In this document: positions 15,018 to 22,615 of the stretch, one piece after another | How positions within the stretch are numbered: position 1 is the first letter of the stretch | How the letters are laid out: each line of letters begins with the position of its first letter | NCBI RefSeq assembly: GCF_002210285.1 | Contig: NZ_MWQE01000014.1 | Location: 1 to 44,126, forward strand | Reading direction: 5' to 3' | Source: Fibrobacter sp. UWR2 | GTDB taxonomy: Bacteria > Fibrobacterota > Fibrobacteria > Fibrobacterales > Fibrobacteraceae | Length of the DNA: 44,126 nt | Made by a program: the position numbers and the translations under genes | Notes under the pieces: model-generated | Told to the model about the DNA's origin: nothing | What the model saw: only the letters and a program-made list of their open reading frames with translations | Databases searched by the model: none

Positions 15018-16340
15018 ATGAGTCAAAGAATCGTATGCAAGTTCGGCGGCAGCTCTGTCGCCGATGCCGGCCAGTTCAAGAAGATCAAGGCCATCGTTGA
15101 ATCCGACAAGAACCGCAAGGTCATCGTCGTTTCCGCCCCCGGCAAGCGCAATCCTAAGGAAACCAAGCTTACCGACCTCCTCTACAGCACCTACGACCTC
15201 GCCTCCAAGGGCCTCGACTTTTCGACCCCGTGGAACCTGATCCGTCAGCGCTATGACGAAATCTGCAGGGATCTCGGTCTCGAAGACAAGCTGACCGAAG
15301 ATCTCGACAGCCTCGAGGACAAGCTGAAGAACCACCCCGAATCCGTCAGCACGGACTTCCTCGTAAGCCGTGGCGAGTTCCTGTGCGCACGCCTCATGGC
15401 CAAGTACCTGGGCGCAAACTTCGTCGATACCTTCCCGCTGATTACCTTCGACGACAAGTACCGCATTACGCCGAAGACCTACGAAGACATCTCGAAGACC
15501 TTGTCCGACGAAAACCAGCTCTACGTGCTGCCGGGCTTCTATGGTGCAAACCTCCGTGGCGAAGTCAAGACCTTCAGCCGTGGCGGCTCCGACATCACGG
15601 GCGCCATCCTCGCTAACGGCATCGATGCCGCCAAGTACGAGAACTGGACCGACGTCTCGGGCATGCTCATGGCCGACCCGCGCATCGTCGAAAATCCGCT
15701 GCCCATCGAATACGTGAGCTACCGCGAAATCCGCGAACTCGCCTACTCCGGCGCTTCTGTGCTTCACGACGAATCCATCGCTCCGTGCCGCGCGAAGAAG
15801 ATTCCTATCAATATCCGCAACACGAACCGCCCCGAAGACGCTGGCACCATCATCGGCCCCACTCCGGAAGAAGCGAAGCTCCCGATTACGGGTGTCGCCG
15901 GCCGTAAGGGCTTCTCCATGATCTACATCGAGAAGTCCATGATGAACAAGGAAGTCGGTTTCGGCCGCCGCGTGCTCGCCGTGCTCGAAAGCGAAGGCCT
16001 CTCCTACGAACTGTGCCCGAGCGCCATCGACTCCATGAGCATCGTGGTGGATAGCAAGGCTCTCGACGCCGTGCAGGACGTAGTCCTCGAAGACATCACG
16101 CAGCAGATGCGCCCCGACCGTATCAAGGTGTTCCCGGGCATCGCCCTCATCGCTACCGTGGGTCATGGCATGACGAACAAGATCGGTGTTGCCGCGAAGC
16201 TGTTTACCGCTCTCGCCGAGAACAAGGTGAACGTCCGCATCATCGACCAGGGTTCTTCGCAGATCAACATTATCACCGGTGTTGACGAAGCCGACACCGA
16301 GAAGGCCATCAAGGCCATCTACGGCGCGTTCGTGAAATAA
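15018..16340 (+). CDS. lysC: Aspartate kinase (monofunctional)
   Basis: The 440-residue enzyme phosphorylates aspartate, the first step toward lysine, threonine, methionine and diaminopimelate. The start MSQRIVCKFGGSSVADAGQF contains the KFGGSS signature; ATG 15018 follows AAAGGA and an earlier in-frame ATG was rejected. The amino-acid-kinase domain spans about 1-290 (GRVGSD-like segment RGGSDITGAILANGIDAAKYENWTDVSG). Two ACT domains follow (about 305-375 and 380-440; GMTNKIGVAAKLFTALAENKVNVRIIDQGSSQINI), which normally give feedback inhibition by lysine and/or threonine. No homoserine dehydrogenase domain is fused. Its long leader may add regulation. Confidence 0.93.
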   Translation: MSQRIVCKFGGSSVADAGQFKKIKAIVESDKNRKVIVVSAPGKRNPKETKLTDLLYSTYDLASKGLDFSTPWNLIRQRYDEICRDLGLEDKLTEDLDSLEDKLKNHPESVSTDFLVSRGEFLCARLMAKYLGANFVDTFPLITFDDKYRITPKTYEDISKTLSDENQLYVLPGFYGANLRGEVKTFSRGGSDITGAILANGIDAAKYENWTDVSGMLMADPRIVENPLPIEYVSYREIRELAYSGASVLHDESIAPCRAKKIPINIRNTNRPEDAGTIIGPTPEEAKLPITGVAGRKGFSMIYIEKSMMNKEVGFGRRVLAVLESEGLSYELCPSAIDSMSIVVDSKALDAVQDVVLEDITQQMRPDRIKVFPGIALIATVGHGMTNKIGVAAKLFTALAENKVNVRIIDQGSSQINIITGVDEADTEKAIKAIYGAFVK

Positions 16341-16352
16341 CGCCCGCTCGTC

Positions 16353-16374
16353 ATCCCCGCCTCCGAGCGGGGAT
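16353..16374. repeat. Intergenic palindromic element (copy 1)
   Basis: ATCCCCGC (16353-16360) and GCGGGGAT (16367-16374) are perfect arms within the context GTCATCCCCGC...GCGGGGATCT. A sister element with the same outline (GTCACCCTCGC...GCGAGGGTCT) lies at 39599-39618. Such elements are typical dispersed REP-like repeats found at 3' ends of genes. Confidence 0.6.
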
Positions 16375-16390
16375 CTTAATCAATATTAAA

Positions 16391-16425
16391 AAACGACCCG
16401 GAATAAAATCCGGGCCGTTTTTAAT
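16391..16425. terminator. Bidirectional terminator between aspartate kinase and the GH11 gene
   Basis: CG-A-CCCGGA and TCCGGG-C-CG form a stem with one mismatch around an ATAAAA loop, flanked by A6 on the left and T5 on the right. It can serve both the plus-strand kinase gene and the minus-strand gene ending at 16443. Confidence 0.75.
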
Positions 16426-16442
16426 TTATCAAAAATCTGATT

Positions 16443-17321
16443 TTATCTTTTCTTCACGGTCCTGACGGCAGGGCTTATTTTCTGTTCGCCGGTACCGAGG
16501 TATCGGCCCTGCATGTCGAACACGCGGGCGTCTCCCTTTAGGAGCGGAAGGCTTGCGCGCCTTGAAATAGCTGTCGTGCCGGTACTGTCCGCCGTTTCGG
16601 TGATGTTGAAGTAGTCAATTTGAAAATAGTTGATGGAACTCTGCCCCTTATACCCTTCCACAAGCGCCATGACATCGGTTATCTTGCCCACCTTCAGGCC
16701 GAGCTCTTCCCACTTCTTGAAGTGGGCGGTAATGTCGATGTGGCCGCTGTCGCGTACGGTGCGGCGAATGCTGAAATACCGCTTGTACGATATGTCGCCC
16801 TGGGCGCTCAAGTAGTTGTTGGCGGTGTTCTGCCAGATGTCGTAGGTGTCGCCATCGACGGTGAATTCGCCGAGCCTGGTTCCGAAAGTGGATGTGTCGG
16901 CTGTATCTCTGATTATCCAGTAGTCTATGATATAAAATTCGGTTTTCGGCTCGGTGGTATTGCCTTGGATGCCAACCAGAAAATAGGGGGTGCCGAAGCC
17001 GCCGCCTTTTGTGCGAAACTTGTAGTCCGCCGCAAAGTTGCCATGCTGGTCGAAGGTCTTTGGCTCGTCGAACTTGGGACCAAAGCGCACGATAGCGTCC
17101 GCGGCCTTGGAGTAAACTAAGTAGCTTCCATCATCGTTGCACTTCAAATAAGCATTGTAGCCATCGCGCCAGACTTCGTAACTGTAGTTTGTACTGTCTA
17201 TCGTGCCGGAGGCGTAGTTTTCGCCCTCCGCGGGCCATGCGTTAGGACACCTTTCCGCATAGATAGTCGTAGCCAAGCCCATGGTGAGGGCGATTCCTAA
17301 ACCCACTATATTCTTCTTCAT
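16443..17321 (-). CDS. GH11-type endo-1,4-beta-xylanase, secreted
   Basis: The 292-residue protein has a signal peptide (residues 1-22, ending IYAE) and a glycoside hydrolase family 11 jelly-roll of about 200 residues. Matching landmarks are YSYEVWRDG (46-54), the strand TEFYIIDYW with the nucleophile Glu128, and GEFTVDGDTYDIW (151-163). YFSIRR, then SGHIDITAHFKKWEELGLKVGK (192-213) and ALVEGY with acid/base Glu222 complete the set. The usual PLVEYY is PKTEFY here. The C-terminal 30 residues (ARVFDMQGRYLG...RTVKKR) resemble a shortened sorting tail. GH11 enzymes cut xylan backbones, fitting a fibre degrader. The minus-strand TATATT element lies six bases before the ATG, with no ribosome-binding site. 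The fold call is firm; substrate is inferred. Confidence 0.82.
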   Translation of the reverse strand: MKKNIVGLGIALTMGLATTIYAERCPNAWPAEGENYASGTIDSTNYSYEVWRDGYNAYLKCNDDGSYLVYSKAADAIVRFGPKFDEPKTFDQHGNFAADYKFRTKGGGFGTPYFLVGIQGNTTEPKTEFYIIDYWIIRDTADTSTFGTRLGEFTVDGDTYDIWQNTANNYLSAQGDISYKRYFSIRRTVRDSGHIDITAHFKKWEELGLKVGKITDVMALVEGYKGQSSINYFQIDYFNITETADSTGTTAISRRASLPLLKGDARVFDMQGRYLGTGEQKISPAVRTVKKR

Positions 17322-17375
17322 ATTGTCAATATAAGTTATTTTGCGAACGCCTGTTCAAGAAAAGGTCGCATTTTG

Positions 17376-17445
17376 GGGTGCTGGAGTGATATTCTCAACA
17401 GAAATGGCACCCTCTTTTGGCCTACCAAAGCGGTAGGGGGCTTTT
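17376..17445 (+). other. Two hairpins upstream of the membrane protein gene, the second terminator-like
   Basis: GGGTGC (17376-17381) pairs with GCACCC (17407-17412). CCTACC (17421-17426) pairs with GGTAGG (17432-17437), followed by GGGGC and T5. No plus-strand gene ends here, so this may mark the end of a short transcript or be residual sequence. The -10-like element of the next gene starts right after it. Confidence 0.35.
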
Positions 17446-17462
17446 TAATATATATTACGAAC

Positions 17463-18248
17463 ATGCAGCAAGCGGAGACTCGATCGACGAACCTGGCTTT
17501 GCTCAGAGTCTGTTCCATTATATTAATTGTGAACGGCTTGAATGGGATGACGGGTATGTTCTGGAACCTGTTTACGACAGGTGAATGCGAAGGAAGATTA
17601 TTCTTCGTACTTCTTCCCTTTGTTACCGTGGCTGTGGGTGTCGTTGCACTTGCCCGGAATAGCGCCTTGACGCTGAAGATTTTTGCGCTGCTGTTTATTC
17701 TCATGATGGTCCAGCAGGTTATGGGGGCAGCCAACATCCCGAAACGTACGACAGTCAGTCCTGACCCTGTGTATGTTGCCAAGGTGGTTGTCGGGTTGCT
17801 TTTAAGTTTCAAGATGCTTTTTGTTGTCTCGGCGTTCCTTGTGGATGTCGGGAAAAAGAATCTCCTGGATCAGGGCCCTAGTTTGAACGTGGGGTTGCTC
17901 CGCTTCTGTTCCGCGTATTTCATCGTGAGGGGCGTGAACGAGATTATCAACGTCGCGGTAGACATGTCTGTCATGGACCTGAGCCACCTGGAAGAAGTGT
18001 TCTCCTGGATTGCGATTGCGCTGGGCGGCATTTCCGTGGCGGTGGGCGTGCTTGCGCTTGCAACGAAGAAGGCCCTGATTCTGAAGGTATATGCGTTCTT
18101 TGCGCTCCTTCAGCTCCTTTGGGACATTGTAGAGTACAGGCCGAGCGGCGAGATAATCATCAATACTATTTTCAACGCGTTCTTCGTCGTTCTGTATGCG
18201 ACGTTCTTGATTGAACCCAAGAAACATGCCGCGTCGCGCGCTTCATAG
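17463..18248 (+). CDS. Hypothetical polytopic membrane protein
   Basis: The 261-residue product appears to be an internal duplication of a four-helix unit. The halves starting LALLRVCSIILIVNGLNGMTGMFWNL and VGLLRFCSAYFIVRGVNEIINVAVD align, and each is followed by VAVGVVALARNSALTLKIFALL or VAVGVLALATKKALILKVYAFF. About eight membrane helices result. No catalytic motif or named family was recognised. ATG 17463 was chosen because TATATT lies just upstream and the longer frame would begin inside the hairpin region. There is no Shine-Dalgarno sequence. The 3' end overlaps the convergent TtcA-like gene by six bases. Confidence 0.7.
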   Translation: MQQAETRSTNLALLRVCSIILIVNGLNGMTGMFWNLFTTGECEGRLFFVLLPFVTVAVGVVALARNSALTLKIFALLFILMMVQQVMGAANIPKRTTVSPDPVYVAKVVVGLLLSFKMLFVVSAFLVDVGKKNLLDQGPSLNVGLLRFCSAYFIVRGVNEIINVAVDMSVMDLSHLEEVFSWIAIALGGISVAVGVLALATKKALILKVYAFFALLQLLWDIVEYRPSGEIIINTIFNAFFVVLYATFLIEPKKHAASRAS

Positions 18249-18965
18249 CAGGTAATCCATGCGGATGTTCCGCATGCTTTCGAACAGGTTTGCCTTGAGG
18301 GTGGAATTGCCCTTGGTGAGGCTCTTGATTTCTTCGCGGATGCTCTTGCGGTGGCTTGCTTTCGAGAATTCACAAGTGCAGGTGAACTTGCGGATGTCTG
18401 CATCTTCTGCGTACTCGATGATTTCGCTCTCTTCGCAGTAGCATAGCGGGCGGATGATACTGCACGGGTATTTTTCGTAGGGCACCATCGGCGGCATGCC
18501 GCTGAACTCTCCCTTGTACAGCATGTTCATCAAAAGCGTTTCTACGATGTCGTCCATGTGGTGGCCGAGCGCAATCTTGTTGTAGCCGTTCTCGCGGGCG
18601 AACTTGATGAGTTCGGTGCGGCGCTGTGTGCTACACCAGTAGCAGTTGAGGCTGTGGCCTTCCTTGAGGCGGCCTTCTACTGCAACGTCCTTGAAGTAGA
18701 ACGGAATCTGCGGATATTGCTCCGCCATCCGCTGCAAAAAGTCGCGGGGCGCCTTGTCGGCAAAGTCGCTCTGGATGTGGATGGCGCCTATCTCGCAATC
18801 CGGCAAGAACTTTCCCATGCGGCTTGCCAGTTCCATCAAGAGCACGCTGGAATCCTTGCCGCCGCTTACGGCAACAAGCACCTTGTCGCCGTCTTCAATC
18901 AGGTTGAAGTCGTGCAACGCCTTGGTAATCTTCTTGCTGATGCGTTTGCGGATTGCGTTTGCCAT
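18243..18965 (-). CDS. ttcA: TtcA/TilS-superfamily tRNA thiolation PP-loop protein
   Basis: The 240-residue protein is an N-type ATP pyrophosphatase. It has the PP-loop SGGKDS (about residues 33-38), the pair CYWC (about 110), GHHMDDIVETLLMNM (about 133-147) and a C-terminal cysteine pair in FTCTCEFS. This layout is that of TtcA, which uses a 4Fe-4S cluster to make 2-thiocytidine at tRNA position 32. A CxxC next to NCYW and a later third cysteine match cluster ligands. Two in-frame ATGs are possible; 18965 was preferred because AAAGG sits seven bases upstream of it but directly abuts the ATG at 18971. Related thiolases with other targets cannot be excluded. Confidence 0.8.
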   Translation of the reverse strand: MANAIRKRISKKITKALHDFNLIEDGDKVLVAVSGGKDSSVLLMELASRMGKFLPDCEIGAIHIQSDFADKAPRDFLQRMAEQYPQIPFYFKDVAVEGRLKEGHSLNCYWCSTQRRTELIKFARENGYNKIALGHHMDDIVETLLMNMLYKGEFSGMPPMVPYEKYPCSIIRPLCYCEESEIIEYAEDADIRKFTCTCEFSKASHRKSIREEIKSLTKGNSTLKANLFESMRNIRMDYLL

Positions 18966-19029
18966 GTTCATCCTTTGAAAAAAGGTTCCGCTTGCGCGAA
19001 ACCTTTTAATTTGTCTGTACGCTCCGGAA

Positions 19030-20151
19030 TTAGTCGTCGTTCAGGTGCGTAGGCATCAGCAAGAAGCTGAAACCGAGATTCTCGCCAACCGGCTCGATAA
19101 TGCAGGCGCCAATCGGGTTATTCATCTTCATGATGGTTTCTTCGCTCTTGCACATGCTGAAGATTTCGCTGAGGTAGCGGCCGTCGAACCCGATGCTGAA
19201 GTTGCCTTCGCCGTTGTGGGTCACGGCAATTGCTTCGCGGGAATCGCCGCCGACATCCGGGTCGCTCGCGCTGAGTTCCATGTTGTTGCCGTCGATCTGC
19301 AGGCGGACCTTGTGGGTGCGGGCGTTCGCCATGGCGAGCACGCTGCGCATTTTGTTCTGGAACTCGGTCGTGTTGAGCTGCACGGTGCGTTCGAAGTTCT
19401 GCGGGATAACCGCGCGGTAGTTCGGGTACGGGCCTTCGAACAGCTTGGAAATGACCTGCGTGGTGCCGGTGCTGAAGAGGATGTGCGTCGCAGAAGTACG
19501 GACCTCGACGTTGGCATCGGACTTCGCCATGTGGAGGATAAGCTGCAGGGCCTTCTTCGGGATGATGGCACCGTTAGTGAGGTTGGCACCTTCCTGCTCG
19601 ATGGTGGCGCGGCCCAGACGGTGACCGTCGGTCGCAATCATGGAGATGATGCCGTCCTTCGCTTCGAGGTACACGCCGTTCAGGTTCAGACGGATGGTGT
19701 CGGTCGAACATGCGAATGCGGTCTTTTCGGCGAGGAACGCGAGTTCGCTTGCACCGAAGTTGAGGGCTTCGCCTTCGGAGACCTCGGGGAACGGAGGGAA
19801 GTCGCTGGCATCGAAACCGGTGATGCTGGCCTTACCCTTCTCGCTCCACTGGATGGTGGCGAGGAAGTCCTGTACGTCGACTGTAACGTTCGTGATGCTC
19901 GGGTCCACGAGGCTCTTCACGATTTCGAGAAGCTTGCGTGCGTTGATGACAACCGAACCGTCGCGTTCGCCCTGGACTTCGACCTGGGCCCTGATGCCGA
20001 GGTTCAAGTCGGTAGCGCTGACTTCGAGGAAGTTGCCTTCGAGACGGAGCGCGAAGTTGTTGAGAATCTGGATGGTGGACTTGTTGGGGACGGCGTTGAT
20101 GGCTGCCTGCAGTACATCCTGGAATGTGGTTTTGTCAATCACGAACTTCAT
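19030..20151 (-). CDS. dnaN: DNA polymerase III beta subunit (sliding clamp)
   Basis: The 373-residue protein has the three-domain clamp pattern: MKFVIDKTTFQDVLQAAINAVPNKSTIQILNNF at the start, a middle ATDGHRLGRA, and an end motif EPVGENLGFSFLLMPTHLNDD that corresponds to the clamp C-terminal M-P-hydrophobic tail. It encircles DNA and tethers the polymerase. ATG 20151 is preceded by AAGAGG, which lies inside the end of the small upstream gene. The gap to that gene's stop is only two bases. It is not next to dnaA or recF here, unlike the classical order. Confidence 0.93.
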   Translation of the reverse strand: MKFVIDKTTFQDVLQAAINAVPNKSTIQILNNFALRLEGNFLEVSATDLNLGIRAQVEVQGERDGSVVINARKLLEIVKSLVDPSITNVTVDVQDFLATIQWSEKGKASITGFDASDFPPFPEVSEGEALNFGASELAFLAEKTAFACSTDTIRLNLNGVYLEAKDGIISMIATDGHRLGRATIEQEGANLTNGAIIPKKALQLILHMAKSDANVEVRTSATHILFSTGTTQVISKLFEGPYPNYRAVIPQNFERTVQLNTTEFQNKMRSVLAMANARTHKVRLQIDGNNMELSASDPDVGGDSREAIAVTHNGEGNFSIGFDGRYLSEIFSMCKSEETIMKMNNPIGACIIEPVGENLGFSFLLMPTHLNDD

Positions 20152-20153
20152 TA

Positions 20154-20306
20154 TTAGGCACCTCTTTGAATGAGCATCGTACCCACGAAGAATACGACTG
20201 CGATAGTTCCAATAGCCACGATAACCCACTTATTCAGGGCGTTCTTTTTCTTTGGCACAAAATTTTTAGCATTCTGTTTTGCGCGTCTGCGTTCGCTTCG
20301 GCTCAT
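20154..20306 (-). CDS. Small single-pass membrane protein (50 aa) cotranscribed with dnaN
   Basis: The frame ATG 20306 to TAA 20154 encodes 50 residues. It starts with a basic segment (MSRSERRRAKQNAKNFVPKKKNALNK) and continues with one hydrophobic helix (WVIVAIGTIAVVFFVGTMLI) before a short QRGA tail. GGAGA lies eight bases upstream of the start. The stop is two bases from the dnaN start, and the dnaN ribosome-binding site is inside this frame, so coupled translation is likely. Positive-inside topology predicts a cytoplasmic N-terminus. The family is unknown to me. Confidence 0.65.
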   Translation of the reverse strand: MSRSERRRAKQNAKNFVPKKKNALNKWVIVAIGTIAVVFFVGTMLIQRGA

Positions 20307-20372
20307 GTTATGTCTCCGTTGATTTTTACAGTGAAAAACTACTATTTTTTAGGGCCGAGCGAGGAAAAATTT

Positions 20373-20639
20373 ATGAACGGAACGCCTTTTAACAAGATAA
20401 AAAGCACCGCTTTGGGTCTTGCCGGGACCACTTTGGCAAGGGTTGAACTGGCATCGGAAGAAGGCCGCTTGAAAACCAAGTTCCAGGCCCTCGGCCAGAA
20501 GCTCTACAAGGCCGTCCAGGGAGACCTGCTGGGCACCATCAAGAACGATCCTTCTGTCGTGGAACTCATTGGCGATATCGAAGAGACGCAGCGCCGCATT
20601 GCCGACCTCGAAAGCAAGATTGGCGGGGGGAACCGTTAA
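20373..20639 (+). CDS. Small hypothetical protein with C-terminal coiled coil
   Basis: The 88-residue product starts at ATG 20373, eight bases after GAGG; the longer upstream frame overlaps the dnaN operon start and has no ribosome-binding site. It is charged and helical, ending in the heptad-like VVELIGDIEETQRRIADLESKI. Three bases separate its stop from the GTG of the M23 gene, indicating one transcript. No known domain was recognised; a partner role for the neighbouring membrane-anchored M23 protein is conceivable. Confidence 0.7.
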   Translation: MNGTPFNKIKSTALGLAGTTLARVELASEEGRLKTKFQALGQKLYKAVQGDLLGTIKNDPSVVELIGDIEETQRRIADLESKIGGGNR

Positions 20640-20642
20640 TCC

Positions 20643-21473
20643 GTGCGCAAACTCGAAATACATGTCTTTGGCGATAGGACGTCCGGTAGCAAGAACTACC
20701 GCCTGTCCCTGCTCCACATTATCCTTGTTCCGGTGGCGATCCTGCTGGCCATTGCGGGCTTTGTGCTGTTTTCGCCCATGCAGATTATAGACAATGTGTC
20801 GAACGAGGATGTCGTCTCGGTCTACCGCCAGAACAAGGTTATCAAGAAAGAGATCAAGGGAATCCGCGAGACGGTCGACGAGTCGATTCTCCGTGCCGAG
20901 GAGACCAAGCTTCTCCGCGACAGCACGCTCAAGCTGAGTGGGCTGGGCTTTGCCCTTGACGATTTCGGGGGCGAGGAGACCGTGCCGTTCTCTTCGCGCA
21001 AGAGCCTTCGCGAGATAGAGAAGAGTTTCAAGAACCTCCTGAACAGCGTGGAGAAGGATTCCACGCTCGCGGCCGCTTTACCCGTAATCCACCCGCTCAA
21101 GAACGGGCATGCCGTGCGCAACCGCTTCGAGATGATCCGTGACCCGTTTACCGAAATCGAACTCCCGCACCGCGGCATCGACTTCGTTGCCGATGTCGAC
21201 GACACCGTGTATGCTACGGGTGCGGGTGTGGTGAGCGAGGTGCGTGCGCATCGCGGGTTCGGGCTCTCTGTCAAGATCAGCCACCTCCCGAAGGTCCGCA
21301 CGTTCTATGCGCACCTCGGACATGCGCTGGTACACGAGGGCGACCGCGTACGTCGCGGCGACCCTATCGCCACCATCAGCGAGAGCGGCCGCGAATCTGG
21401 CATCGGCCTGCATTACGAAATCCGCGTGGACGGTGTGCCCGTCAATCCCGAAGACTACTTTATTACACGATAA
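20643..21473 (+). CDS. Membrane-anchored M23-family (LytM) protein with altered active site
   Basis: The 276-residue protein starts at GTG 20643. One N-terminal membrane helix (residues 24-43) and a coiled-coil-like linker (about 50-140) precede an M23 peptidase fold (about 145-272). Zinc ligands expected from LytM are present: His176 and Asp180 in HRGID, and His257 in LHYEI. The catalytic His224 (FYAHLG) is also present. The HxH motif normally reads HLHYE, but here it is GLHYE, with Gly255 in place of the other catalytic histidine. The protein may be a weak peptidase or an EnvC/NlpD-like non-enzymatic activator of cell-wall amidases. This type of M23 protein acts in the periplasm on peptidoglycan. 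Confidence 0.85.
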   Translation: MRKLEIHVFGDRTSGSKNYRLSLLHIILVPVAILLAIAGFVLFSPMQIIDNVSNEDVVSVYRQNKVIKKEIKGIRETVDESILRAEETKLLRDSTLKLSGLGFALDDFGGEETVPFSSRKSLREIEKSFKNLLNSVEKDSTLAAALPVIHPLKNGHAVRNRFEMIRDPFTEIELPHRGIDFVADVDDTVYATGAGVVSEVRAHRGFGLSVKISHLPKVRTFYAHLGHALVHEGDRVRRGDPIATISESGRESGIGLHYEIRVDGVPVNPEDYFITR

Positions 21474-21521
21474 CTGTTGGCTGGCCCGGCAAGTCGAATT
21501 TTAATTTGTATGGAATGAGAT

Positions 21522-22517
21522 ATGAAACAGGCTCCCTTTGAACAGAATATCATCGCGATGGTCTGGGACTGCGACAAGACGCTTATCAGTTCCTATATGC
21601 AAGATCCGCTGTTCCGCCATTACGGTGTGGACGGCAAGAAGTTCTGGGCCGAAGTGAACGCGCTCAAGGCCCGCTATGCGGAGCAGGGCATATCCGTCAA
21701 TTCCGATACGAGCTATCTGAACCATATTCTCACCTACGTGAAGTCGGGGCTTTTCAAGGGCCTGAACAATCGCCTGCTGCGCGAATTCGGGAAGGAACTC
21801 GTGTTCTACCCGGGGCTGCCCGATTTCTTTGGTGAGATAAAGAAGCTTATTGCCGAGGACCCGAAATACAAGGCGTTCGATATCCGGCTGGAACATTACG
21901 TTGTTAGTACTGGCTTTGCGGAGACGATTCGCGGGAGCTCCATCGCGCCCTACGTGGACGGGATTTTCGGCTGCGAGTTTATCGAGGATGTGCTGCAGCC
22001 CGGTTTCCTTGATGGCGATGCCGCCGGTTTGAAGTCTTCTGCTGCGGCGGCAGAACTCGGGCTTGACGCAGGCTCCGAGATTTCCCAGGTCGCGTGCGCC
22101 CTCGACAACACGTCCAAGACCCGCTACCTCTTCGAAATCAACAAGGGGAGCAACAAGTACCCCGATACCATCGACGTGAATTCGTCCATTGCCCGCGAAA
22201 GCAGGCGCGTGCCCTTCCAGAACATGGTGTATGTGGCCGACGGCCCCTCCGACGTGCCGGCGTTCAGCATTTTGAACTACAACGGCGGAAGCACGTTCGC
22301 GGTGTATCCGAAGGGCGACGTGAAGGCTTTTAAGCAGGTGGATGCCCTGCGCCGTGACAACCGCGTGCAGATGTTCGGCGAGGCGGACTACCGGAAGGGC
22401 GAACAGTCCTGGCTCTGGCTTACCGAGAAGGCCCGTGCCATCGCCGACCAGATCGTGGAGCGCAAGAAGGCCGCCATCCGCAATAACGTCAGCGCGCCGC
22501 CGTCTCATCTTACATAG
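21522..22517 (+). CDS. HAD-superfamily hydrolase (phosphatase-like)
   Basis: The 331-residue protein contains HAD motif I as DCDKTL (Asp16 nucleophile, Asp18 acid/base). STGFAE (about residue 130) serves as the Ser/Thr motif II, and VADGPSDVPAF (about 233-243) carries the acidic motif IV. A large helical cap (about 25-105) lies between motifs I and II. The C-terminus is a long helix with basic residues. HAD phosphatases dephosphorylate small metabolites; the substrate cannot be predicted here. It follows the M23 gene by 48 bases with a weak ribosome-binding site. Confidence 0.8.
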   Translation: MKQAPFEQNIIAMVWDCDKTLISSYMQDPLFRHYGVDGKKFWAEVNALKARYAEQGISVNSDTSYLNHILTYVKSGLFKGLNNRLLREFGKELVFYPGLPDFFGEIKKLIAEDPKYKAFDIRLEHYVVSTGFAETIRGSSIAPYVDGIFGCEFIEDVLQPGFLDGDAAGLKSSAAAAELGLDAGSEISQVACALDNTSKTRYLFEINKGSNKYPDTIDVNSSIARESRRVPFQNMVYVADGPSDVPAFSILNYNGGSTFAVYPKGDVKAFKQVDALRRDNRVQMFGEADYRKGEQSWLWLTEKARAIADQIVERKKAAIRNNVSAPPSHLT

Positions 22518-22615
22518 GTCTTTTATTATATTTATGCTACAATACGGTGTTCCATGCGTGGAACGCTGTTTTGGATAATTTCTATCAAGTTTTACACTAC
22601 TTTTTAGGATTGTTA

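Noticed and set aside
14825-15100. 91-codon frame overlapping the aspartate kinase start
   Set aside because: No ribosome-binding site, Arg-rich, and out of frame with the well-supported kinase; not a convincing leader peptide because it lacks Lys/Thr runs of control codons.
17340-17450. tRNA-like fragment
   Set aside because: Hairpins are present but no acceptor stem, anticodon loop or TTCGA-type T-loop could be assembled.
20256-20275. Sigma-54 promoter TTGGCAC...TTAGCA
   Set aside because: GG to GC spacing is 13, not 10, and it lies inside the small membrane protein gene.
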